In this document: piece by piece, positions 14,501 through 22,367 of the stretch
How the letters are laid out: each line of letters starts with the position of its first letter
Position numbering within the stretch: position 1 is the stretch's first letter
Origin: Mytilus galloprovincialis
Taxonomy: Eukaryota; Mollusca; Bivalvia; Mytilida; Mytilidae
Reading direction: 5' to 3'
Length of the DNA stretch: 64,000 bases
Assembly (NCBI RefSeq): GCF_965363235.1
Contig: NC_134843.1
Coordinates: 93,777,795-93,841,794, forward strand
Position numbers and translations under genes: made by a program
Notes under the pieces: model-generated
What the model was told of the DNA's origin: nothing
Database searches by the model: none
Seen by the model: the letters and a program-made list of their open reading frames with translations, nothing else

Positions 14501-15741
14501 TAAACACATGACCTTGATAATGAAAAATACCTGGATGGTAACAATCAATGGATATTGTACACTGTACGACGTTTCGGTGGTGACGTGAAATTACGTTTGA
14601 TATTATTCTGGCTTTTTAATCGGCCATGGCATTCCAACGTTTCAAATAAACGATCATGGAAGAAAATCGAAATTCTCGTCTCACAATCTAAACAACGCGA
14701 GTATTATGATGCAAATGCAAACAATGAAAAACGAAGTGAAAGTATTTTAATTTATCAGATATAATTTACAATCTGACAGAGAGAACTTTTACATACAAAA
14801 TATCGGACTTCACAAGTCATTAACTTCCGGTCAAAACGGAAACCTGAATAAACCGGCTCACTGTCCAAACCGGCCCTTTTTCATGGTCCCGTAGCCGGCC
14901 GGTTTATACAGGTTTTACTGTAGTAGGTGAGGGGATAATAAACTAAGTTTTATAAGAATTAGACAAAAAGATACATCGTATGGCCATCGCGCCATCCTCG
15001 TAATCCATCGTGTAGCCTTCGTAATCAATCGTGTAGCCTTCGTGATCCATCGTGTAGGCTTCGGCTGAGATATGAAGCTTAAACCCCGTCTTCGGTTAAC
15101 CTTCGTATGTCCATCTTTTGCTATCGTATGTAATTTCGGCACCATCGTATAGACTTCGTTATTCATCGTACTTGCTTGGGTCACTTTTTGGTATTTTAAC
15201 GAGATCGGAACCAACTTCGTACAAACTTGCAATTTTTCGCATTCGGGTGTCCATCGTATATAAAAATCGGGACAGTGTGACGCGGGCATATACATGTAGA
15301 TTGTGTTATTCAGTCAATTTGAAACCTCACTAGTGCTTGTGCTGATGTTATTTATTAAATAAAACTTTGAATTTTAATTTGTATTTTGCAAAACTTTCTT
15401 TCAATACTATGTCTACAAATTTCACGTCCACATTATAAGCCAGACACAAAAATCACATCGCAGAAGGGGTTAAGCAATAAACTTTGTACAAATATTGAAC
15501 TTTTATAGATCTTTATAGCTAGTTCGAGTTATGTAAGCCTAAACTGGAAATAAACAGAACCTGACTGAGTGAGAGGAAACAAATTTGACAATGGAACAAA
15601 TTTGTTAACAAATTTAATATGCAAGTGACGCACCAAAACATGTTTTCCGTCTAGTTTTAAAACTTGTGGTGACACCAGCCATGAAATTACAAACTTAAAA
15701 ATACCAATCAGACAAAGGAGAAGAAATAACTCCAAAAGCAT
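5593..15741 (-). CDS. KDSR: 3-ketodihydrosphingosine reductase (KDSR), complete, 10 exons
   Basis: This is a short-chain dehydrogenase/reductase that reduces 3-ketosphinganine to sphinganine with NADPH, the second step of sphingolipid synthesis, on the cytosolic face of the ER. Minus-strand coding exons: 15741-15634, 12140-12051, 11484-11428, 10998-10933, 9994-9899, 8829-8638, 8199-8116, 7286-7203, 6626-6525, 5709-5593. Every junction is GT/AG and every intron phase 0. The spliced frame is 331 aa; the human protein is about 332. Residues 1-20 form a hydrophobic anchor. T38-G39-x3-G43-I44-G45 is the dinucleotide-binding motif, N120-C-A-G the structural motif, and S172/S173, Y186 and K190 (GYAASK) the catalytic set. 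A hydrophobic segment at about 297-312 precedes a lysine-rich tail. The conserved [11 protein letters not shown] block sets KDSR apart from other reductases. The first ATG was chosen because the anchor follows it directly. Introns carry several repeats, listed separately. Confidence 0.96.
5776..6046. mobile_element. Small inverted-repeat element with TTAA target duplication (MITE)
   Basis: It lies in KDSR intron 9. The ends are GGTGGTACTCAACAC and its near inverse GTGTTAGGTACCACC, flanked by TTAA on both sides (5772-5775 and 6047-6050). A TTAA duplication fits piggyBac- or Kolobok-type mobilisation. There is no coding capacity, so it is a 271-bp non-autonomous copy. Confidence 0.75.
7340..7802. 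repeat. 31-bp minisatellite, about 15 copies, in KDSR intron 7
   Basis: The unit is gcttattggtaaaacactgt followed by ctctatcttct. Copies are almost identical, with a few cttgtt for cttatt changes. The array ends about 54 bp upstream (in gene orientation) of the exon 8 acceptor at 7287, so it sits just ahead of the 3' splice site. Confidence 0.95.
7990..8070 (+). repeat. Fragment of dispersed 'ggtatgattgccaa' repeat
   Basis: The wording 'agagttggtatgattgccaatcagacaatgag' belongs to a dispersed bivalve repeat found again in this window near 5045, 8520, 8870, 22620 (reverse), 34045, 38798, 44560 and 62310. It is non-coding and truncated. Confidence 0.6.
8520..8637 (+). repeat. Dispersed repeat copy abutting the KDSR exon 6 donor
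   Basis: The wording 'gattactaatgagacaactc...cacaagagaccaaatgacac...gaaattaacagctat' is a longer copy of the same dispersed family. It runs up to within a few tens of bases of the exon 6 5' splice site at 8637/8638, so nearly all of the early intron 6 sequence is repeat-derived. Confidence 0.65.
9030..9365. repeat. Degenerate 29-bp minisatellite in KDSR intron 5
   Basis: About eleven diverged units of the form gatgatgtgttttggtttaa plus agagtatgt; the best-kept neighbouring units start at 9215 and 9244. Read on the minus strand the array stays open and gives a Pro-Lys-His-Ile repeat of 112 codons, which I consider an artefact of the repeat. Confidence 0.85.
9758..9898. repeat. 46-bp tandem repeat starting at the KDSR exon 5 donor
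   Basis: Three copies (ccttgg at 9760, 9806 and 9852) run directly into the exon 5 5' splice site (9899/9898). In gene orientation each unit begins AAGGTTTGTTCTATTC or a close variant, so the true donor AAG|GTTTGT is followed by donor-like copies 46 nt apart. Confidence 0.9.
10206..10416. mobile_element. TA-flanked MITE, ends CTGTAAATTCAGAAATTATTG
   Basis: In KDSR intron 4. The left end ctgtaaattcagaaattatt and right end aataatttctaaatttacaa are inverted copies with a few mismatches, flanked by TA dinucleotides. The length of about 210 bp, lack of an ORF and TA target point to a non-autonomous Tc1/mariner-type element. Confidence 0.65.
12972..13124 (+). other. 50-codon frame inside the 2.9-kb transposon
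   Basis: An ATG-started frame ([20 protein letters not shown], then a Gln/Glu-rich stretch) carries a possible donor CAA|GTAAAA at 13085/13086. The pattern of basic residues, then a leucine run, then acidic/Gln residues is reminiscent of the N-termini of Harbinger-type transposases. The resemblance is weak and no catalytic domain follows. It is probably a relic first exon of the transposon. Confidence 0.2.
14013..14920. mobile_element. 0.9-kb pogo/Tigger-like element nested in the 2.9-kb transposon
   Basis: The ends CAGTCAAACCTGTTTAAACC and (inverse of the right end) CAGTAAAACCTGTATAAACC form about 23-bp inverted repeats, flanked by TA at 14011-14012 and 14921-14922. TA target plus CAGT start is the pogo/Tigger style of the Tc1/mariner superfamily. 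Further ccggttt/aaaccgg motifs lie inside both ends. No transposase is present. It inserted after the larger element did. Confidence 0.75.
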
Positions 15742-15810
15742 TTTGATTTTTCCACTTTTTTGTTTCGGAAAATTCTGGCGGAAGTTTGTTGTTGACGTCT
15801 AAATTAGAAC
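15742..15810 (-). promoter_or_regulatory. Probable KDSR core promoter / 5' UTR
   Basis: Just upstream of the KDSR start codon are an ETS-like GCGGAAGT at 15778-15785 and a CRE-like TGACGTC at 15794-15799. There is no TATA box. Such motifs are common in housekeeping promoters. The transcription start is not determined. Confidence 0.35.
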
Positions 15811-16600
15811 CTAAGGTTGGAAACGAACGAGAACGTATTCCGTACATTAGATTAAGATAGATAGAGAATATGATGAGGCGTGGAATTCAGTCATTCCAAG
15901 GATTTGTATTTAGTAAGAATCTTACTATACAAATCATTGGTAATTCGTAACAAAAAATATTAAAACACATAAAAATAATAGTAAGAAATAGATTGTCCAT
16001 CTATTGTCACGGCTTGTGGGGAAAAATAAGAATCTATATATATATATGATTAAGATTGAAGGAATCCTTAAGTAATTCTCAAAAAGTTGATGGTATTCAC
16101 GGTTACTAAAGAAGAAAGCAAATTATTCAAAGTAGTGAAAAAAATAGTTATGATCGTAAATTTTTTTGTAATAAAAATTATGTGTGTACACTTTTACTAA
16201 AATATACCTTGTTAAGGTTTTAATTTTAGTGGTGTACATAGAAATGATAAATCCCAGACCATTAAATAGCAATCTATATTTTTATTAATCCTTTTATTTT
16301 TTCTGTCAATAAATAAATAAATAAATAAACTACGTCCTTTTACCTTTTACCAGTAAATCTATTTCACTCCTTTTTAATCTGTGCGTTTTAAGATATTTTG
16401 ACTAACATTATTATATGCTTAATGTACATAAAATAGTAGGTGTAAATATTTTTATGTTAGTTTTTTTTTTTACATTTATAAACGGTTTTAGGACAACAAT
16501 AATCTTTTAAGGATTGTATATAGTCTAATCTGGTCTGCTCCATGTTTTTAAACAGCAATAAATAAAAATAAGGGATTTTTTTTAAACCGTGTGACACGGG
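15811..16600. other. Intergenic spacer, no gene seen
   Basis: AT-rich sequence between the two head-to-head genes. An aaat microsatellite lies at about 16309-16328. No coding exon or repeat family is recognised. Confidence 0.4.
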
Positions 16601-16640
16601 TGCTCCGTTGCGGAGGAATTTACTTAGAGAAGAAGTTAAG

Positions 16641-16790
16641 ATGGCTCGTTGGTACAAAAATTTCAGCAAAAAATTAAACCTTTATTTTTCCATTACAAAT
16701 TTTATTTATTACACTGTTAGTTATTACTTTATGATATGGTACAAAAATCAACCCAAAAAACGATTCGGTTTGGCCCCAGATGACTTTTAA
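16641..16790 (+). CDS. Small ORF, 49 aa, one predicted membrane span, unrecognised
   Basis: The frame starts MARWYKNFSKK, has a hydrophobic aromatic stretch of about 20 residues (LYFSITNFIYYTVSYYFMIW) and ends KRFGLAPDDF. A small basic protein with one membrane span is the visible character. I do not recognise a family. The surrounding sequence is repeat-rich and no splice or promoter evidence exists, so it may be a chance frame or a piece of a dispersed element. Confidence 0.2.
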   Translation: MARWYKNFSKKLNLYFSITNFIYYTVSYYFMIWYKNQPKKRFGLAPDDF

Positions 16791-16857
16791 AATGTTTATA
16801 TCATTAAAAAAGCTCCAAATTATCTCCCTTTGGTGCAAAAATGACATTTTTTGGCAT

Positions 16858-17097
16858 TATATGAGGGTTTGGATGGGGTTAAATGATTAAAGAATAATGC
16901 CCTTAAAAAATGAAGATTAGAGAATAATGGGCCAAAAAATAGAAGATTAGAGAAAAAAAGGGTTAATTTTTGGAAGATTAGAGAAAAAAGGGGTTATTTT
17001 TTTAAAGATTAGAGAAAAAAGGGGTGAAAATTAAATGTTTACAGAATAACAGACCCCCTCATCCAGACCCTCTTATATTTGAAATATCTTTTTTAAC
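16858..17097. mobile_element. Short inverted-repeat element with internal 'agattagagaaaaaa' repeats
   Basis: The left end tatgagggtttggatgggg and right end ccccctcatccagaccctct are imperfect inverse copies. Between them 'gaagattagagaaaaaaggg' recurs about five times with a period of about 30 bp. It is a MITE-like, non-coding element. Confidence 0.5.
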
Positions 17098-17725
17098 TCA
17101 TCGGTGACCTATGTTTTTTATTATTGTTTTCAAATAAGCTGTACATAAACTAAATAATTGTTAAATTTAAGCGATTTCTGTATTAGGTTATTTTTTTATT
17201 TCGATATTATCTCTATTTCTCCTATTAGCTCAACAGAAAAAAAGGACATTAACAAAAATGTATGCTTCTTCTAGAGGCAGATTGTGAGCTTACATGAACG
17301 GTGACCCCATTTTTTTATTTCAGTTTTCTTTTAAGTATATGATAAAGTTCATTTATAAAAAAATATAGCGAAATCCTATATTAGAAAAAAAATTGATTTG
17401 TACCCAGGAGCCCCCTTAACTAGAGAGAAGAAGATTTGACTGGATACTTGTAATTAAGAAAACTATTTCATTATAACACAACGATATCAATTCAATAGAA
17501 AAGTAAGTTGTAGACTCGAAAATTTGATCACTCAATCAATTTGGAGAATTTACTGAATGTTGTTCTATTTTTGTTCCGGTTAGTGATTCCATCATTTAAT
17601 GGACAAATGTAAAGATAATTGGAATAGATGTGAGTTTTGTTACATCCGAGACATTTTACAATTATATATGCCCAGTATATATTTGAGTTTGGAAAGTTAA
17701 ATATAAAAAAACTTCTCAGCATTTT

Positions 17726-18225
17726 TTAAATCATAGTCAGTTTGCGATTCTCCTTTCTTTTTGAAAGTGTTCTCTATTATTTTATTGATTTTGTATTTAA
17801 TTTGTATCATAGATCAGATGCATTCGTTCAGTGTATGTTCACTTGTGTTAATACGTTAATACGTCTTTTGATTAAGCCATTTCATTTGATATTTTATAGT
17901 CACTTTGTGTCTTTCTATGTTGTGATGTTACACTATTGTTTCAGATAAGGGTGAAGGTCGGAACCTATTTAAACGTTTAAACCCACTGCAATTGTTGGCA
18001 CCTGTCTCAAGTCAGGAATCTGATGTTAGTAGTTGTCGTTTGTTGATGTGATTCATAAGTGTTTCTCGTTTTTATATAGATTTATAGAACGTTGGTTTCC
18101 CCGTCTGACTGGTTTTACACTAGTAAATGTTTGCCTTTTATAGCTTGCTGTTCGGTGTGAGCCAAGGCTCCGTGTTGAAGACCGTACCTTGACTTATAAT
18201 AGTTCACTTTTATAAATTCTGACTA
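17726..18225 (-). repeat. Dispersed mussel-type repeat, antisense copy
   Basis: 'acctgtctcaagtcaggaatctg', 'gtttaaacgtttaaaccc' and 'agaacgttggtttccccgtctgactgg' match wording I associate with a very common mytilid dispersed repeat, here reversed. It is non-coding; the 68-codon frame inside is not credible. Confidence 0.5.
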
Positions 18226-18544
18226 GGAGAAGACCTATAGTTGGGCACACATGAACACATCATGTATTGTCCCATTAATAATTGTTCCACCCTCAAAGTC
18301 CTAATCACGAAACCAATTTAGTTACTTTCCAGAATTTCTATGCTTTAAAAGTTTGAATAAAAGTCCTTCATGCAATATAAGTTTTGTATAGGTATAACTA
18401 GAAGAACGTGGCTTGGTACTTATACATCCCTCAAAAAATTAAGCAATTTAAATTGGTATCGTCAACAAGTTTAGTTAATGGATGAGAAAGGTTAAGAAAT
18501 AGAAACAGAAACTGTAATAATAAGTAATATAACCTAAATGTGAA

Positions 18545-18785
18545 GCACTACACGGAGTCGAACTACATCTTTTCATTTATCCCATTTGGTGCCAAAGTTG
18601 TTAATTTCCTCAGTTATCCAAAACCTTTCCCGAGCGAGTCTATCCTCCTTAGACCAAGTAGAGTTGTGGTCAATGATTTTAATGGTCAGTCGATTGAGAT
18701 CTGCTTTAGTGTGGCCAGGGGATCTCAAATGTCGACTGAGAGGGAGGTCTAGCTTGCATTGGTAGTCGCTACGATGGCCGTTTAT
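18545..18785 (-). mobile_element. Fossil of a GIY-YIG-type endonuclease segment of a Penelope-like retroelement
   Basis: Read on the minus strand, the segment contains LPLSRHLRSPGHTKADLNRL followed by a stretch ending RERFWI. This resembles the C-terminal GIY-YIG endonuclease of Penelope-like elements (histidine-rich 'FN/LxSPGH' block, then 'RxxRExxWI'). It is a short broken piece with no reverse transcriptase beside it, old by its state. Confidence 0.45.
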
Positions 18786-19260
18786 TACTTAACCTTAGTA
18801 AAAATTTATTACTCATTTTTCTTATCATCAAATTACTATATATTTGGGGTGGTTAAATACGCAGTCTCTGTTGCAATTTTTCTACCGTTGTCATATTTCA
18901 AACATTATACCAGCTTAGATCGGTCAGGACTGTGTATTGGGATTGTATTTCCACGCAGTTGTTTAACATCTCAACTATCAACACCTTTGGGAATTTAGAG
19001 TTGTGCCAGTTCACATCGTAAATAACTATTTTTCATTTTGGCATATTTTTGTAGTCTTTGCGCCGTGTTTGGAAATTTTAAAATTGTTCCAGCGTTTGCT
19101 TAAATTGTATAAATTTCAAGATTTTGATAGAGTCTTAATTTGAATTGACATGATTTATTTTTCATCGTACTATTACCGAGGAAGGATATCTGTTATCCGA
19201 AATATCTAACATATTGTTAGTTTTATTGTGTTTTTGGTGATGTACCCTTTTAGACTTGTT

Positions 19261-19261
<1 letters not shown>

Positions 19262-19317
<56 letters not shown>
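19262..19317. repeat. (TA)n microsatellite
   Basis: About 26 uninterrupted TA units. The Tyr-Ile-Tyr-Ile reading on the minus strand is a by-product. Confidence 0.95.
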
Positions 19318-19320
<3 letters not shown>

Positions 19321-20820
19321 AAAATTGCTTTGTTGATACAACAGAATCTCATTCACTTCCTGCTGTTTTAAAGTGAAGTCGATAGAAATATCAATAAGTT
19401 GGTTAATGACAGCCGTGGTCTTTTGTGAAACCTGATTGATAAAAAAAGGGGGGGGGGTAATCATATTTTCATTTAAAAAATTGTACACATATCTTATAGA
19501 CACAATGCTTCGTGTACTTTAACAAGATACTTATTCACAGTGAGATTAATCTGTAATATAATTTGAGATTCTTGCTTTTTTTTTCTAGGATATGGGGAGG
19601 TGCTTACCAACAAGACTTATCTCAATTTTTAGCACATTAGACTATGTATGTATGGTCATAAAACAATAATAAACTTGTTTGTCTGTGTATTGTTAAGTTA
19701 TGTTATCATGGCTACCTGAACACGCGCAAATTGTTCAGTATAGCGCAACTTAACACAAGCACTTGAAGTGATAAGAACCCGGCATAATTTAAACTGACAC
19801 AAATACAACTTCTCTACACAATAAGATATCCAATAAATAATGGATAAAAAAAAATGGCAATTTGATATCGAAAAGTGACTATATTTCCTTAATATTTGAG
19901 GTGAGTTACTGTGGATTCATTTAATTTCGTGATTTAGAAAAACTTGTATTTTCGTTATTTTGCCAAATAATAATTTCAAATATAATGTGGCGGGTCTTCC
20001 TTTCTATCCCTTCTTTCGGAATGAAGAAAGTTACGATTGTTGCATAAATTTTAATACGAATTTAATTACAAGATTAAAACTCCAATAATTGACAGATGCA
20101 AGTTGCTTCTTTGAAAATTTCATCTCTAATCTTTCATAGGTATAAGAAGACGCCCTACTTGAGCACAATTTGATTTAAAAAAAATAATTCAATTGACAAA
20201 AGCCATGAATATTTATTCACGGCCGATGGCAGGACTTTATTAAAGGATGATAAAGTTTTTGACTATCTTTACATGCTATTTCAGTTGGTATTTTATAACG
20301 GACAAAGATACGGTCTTTTAATCTCCTTATTTTATATTAAAAGGGTGATCTTTTTTTCAATTGAAATTAACATTAATAAACACTTGGCGAATTTTATATG
20401 TCACTGACAGGGCAAAATTAATCTATAAATATATTATACCCTTGTAAACACATTTCCTTTTGATATGGATATAGTATTCAATTGTTGGAAATCTACGTAT
20501 ATATATGGAACTGAGAACTTTGTACAGGGTTGATAAAAGTTAAAAAGATTTCATTGATTATGATTAAGAAATGAATTTTTGCAGAAATATCCTAAAAAGG
20601 ATCTGGCATTGTTTGAGAGTCGTGTGTGTTACACAAATGTCATATTCACGTAAGTATATAACGACCATAGTTTGATGCTGAATCATATACTACATGAACT
20701 ATATGTACTACTTATAAAGGCCACTACTCATAAGTGTGTACACAAACATAATATTGTATGATAAAATATATCATGATCGTCATCTTCATCTTCATGGATA
20801 TCACAAGTCAATAGAGAAGT
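19318..20820. other. Intergenic spacer, no gene seen
   Basis: AT-rich, without coding signals. A fragment near 19908-19970 ('ttactgtggattcatttaat', 'ttcgtgattt') belongs to the same 'gtggattcattt' repeat family as 53724-53995. Confidence 0.4.
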
Positions 20821-20829
20821 TATTACATA

Positions 20830-20990
20830 GTCTGATTGATTGACCGGTGTTTAACGCCACTTTTAGCACTATAGTGCTATTTCATGCGGTCAGTTTTTAT
20901 TGATGTAGGAAGTCGGAATGCACGGATAGAACCACCGACCTTTGACCTTTGACAGAAAAAACTGACCTTACTAGTCTTATTAGTATATAG
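20830..20990 (+). repeat. Molluscan dispersed repeat ('gattgattgaccggtgttta')
   Basis: 'tgtttaacgccacttttagcac' then 'ggtcagtttttattgatgta' then 'agaaccaccgacctttgac' is a repeat I recognise as widespread in molluscan sequences. It is truncated and diverged here. Confidence 0.55.
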
Positions 20991-21128
20991 TCTGCCTGGA
21001 ATATCTAAGTATAATAGTATGATATACAATAAGTTATGTTTAGTTTCCTGACAACCAAGTAAAGACAACTCTTTTATATTTCACATGATAAAAACAGACA
21101 TAATCAATCTCAAAGGAACATTGGCTCT

Positions 21129-21259
21129 CAGTGGCGGATCCAAGGGGGGGGGGGGGTTCCGGGGGTTGGAACCCCCCTTTTTTTGGACGATCAATGCATT
21201 TGAATGGGAGCATATAGTTGGACCCCACTTTTTTTTTTAAATGGTTGGATCCGCCACTG
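21129..21259. mobile_element. 131-bp MITE with CAGTGGCGGATCCA ends
   Basis: Perfect 14-bp inverted ends (CAGTGGCGGATCCA...TGGATCCGCCACTG) enclose G- and C-rich tracts and no ORF. This end sequence recurs in many invertebrate MITEs. No clear target duplication can be read. A lone 'atccgccactgg' at about 22053-22066 may be a second, broken end. Confidence 0.8.
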
Positions 21260-22328
21260 ACATTTAACCATCACACCGATACTGAAACAACTCGTGCTAC
21301 CTTTTAAACTTAGATATGTCATGGAAGCATGGAAGACTTATATTGACTTTCGATTTTCTTCCATAATTAAAGTAAGTTCTTTGGCTATACAAAAGCCAGA
21401 CAATTGAACCGTCTTAAACCCTAGAAGCAATTGTTAGACGTAAGAGAATGCAATCTAGTCAGAGTTTATGTTTACCACACCTTTTAAAAGAACAGAATTT
21501 TCGTTTAGAAATGCATTATAGACTGTCTTATTTATTTTTAAAAGTCTTTCTTTAAACAAATACCACCTTTATCTAGATTAAGATGTTTTACAACAGGTAT
21601 ATAATATAAGTAAACAATTCAAATATATTAGCACCATAATAAACTTTTAAATTGACCTTTAAACATGTTGCAAGTGTCTTTTCTTGTGACATCATCAATA
21701 CATAGGATATATGTTCTTCAATGTTAGGTATGTGCAAAAATACAAAGGGGGTAAGTTTGGATTTTTCTATGATATAAAAAGGGGGTGTAAATTTATAATG
21801 CTGAAACTGAAATACATTGTTTGCTGGTTATAATGGGCTGACATTTAAAAAAAACAACTTGTGGACACGGTAATTAGTAAGTGCAATGATATTTGTAAAA
21901 AATTTGACAGGGGTGCATCGAGTATTATTGAAAAAGGGGGGTGTATGTCTTTATAATTTAATAAATACTGCAGAGCGGAGCTGGAAAAATTATTCTTAAA
22001 AGAAATATTTCGTGAAAACATGAGACTTTTATTTTTTGGCGATCTTCACATGTATCCGCCACTGGTTGAATTTTAAACGAATACACACTATGTGAGCTGT
22101 GATAACTTAATGTTGATGGATTGTATATATATATTTTTCAATACATGAAAACAATTGCGTAACAATACTCCATAAATACTTCGTACCTTTACACTGACAA
22201 TAATCAATAATAATTTGTACGACTTTAAGTTAAATCTTTCATCAATGCAATTAATTCTAGTTTATGGATGCAATCGGTTTAATATGTAATAATTTCTTAT
22301 TAAAAGTTAAACACGCCCTTATTAACTG

Positions 22329-22336
22329 TATAAAAT
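22329..22336 (+). promoter_or_regulatory. TATA-like box upstream of the CA8-type gene
   Basis: TATAAAAT lies 32 nt upstream of the start codon at 22368. If used, the 5' UTR would be only about 10 nt, so a further upstream start or a leader exon is equally possible. An in-frame TAA just after the box rules out a longer N-terminus from this exon. Confidence 0.3.
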
Positions 22337-22367
22337 ATAAGACATTTGTCAAAGAAGACGAGCAAGA

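Larger units (their letters stand above)
12391..15288. mobile_element. 2.9-kb inverted-repeat DNA transposon in KDSR intron 1
   Basis: The terminal inverted repeat is TGCCCGCGTCACACTGTCCC continuing GATTTTTA (28 bp, matching at both ends), flanked by TAT on each side (12388-12390 and 15289-15291). About 450 bp inside the left end and 350 bp inside the right end are dense in short motifs (ccatcgta, cttcgta and inverses), typical of subterminal transposase-binding repeats. A 3-bp duplication is what PIF/Harbinger or CACTA elements leave, but TAT is not the usual Harbinger TWA target, so the superfamily is open. The core holds only a 50-codon frame and a nested insertion, so the copy is non-autonomous or an internally deleted remnant. 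Confidence 0.75.

Noticed and set aside
19162-19503. 113-codon minus-strand frame
   Set aside because: It runs through a (TA)n microsatellite, giving Tyr-Ile repeats; no family is recognisable.
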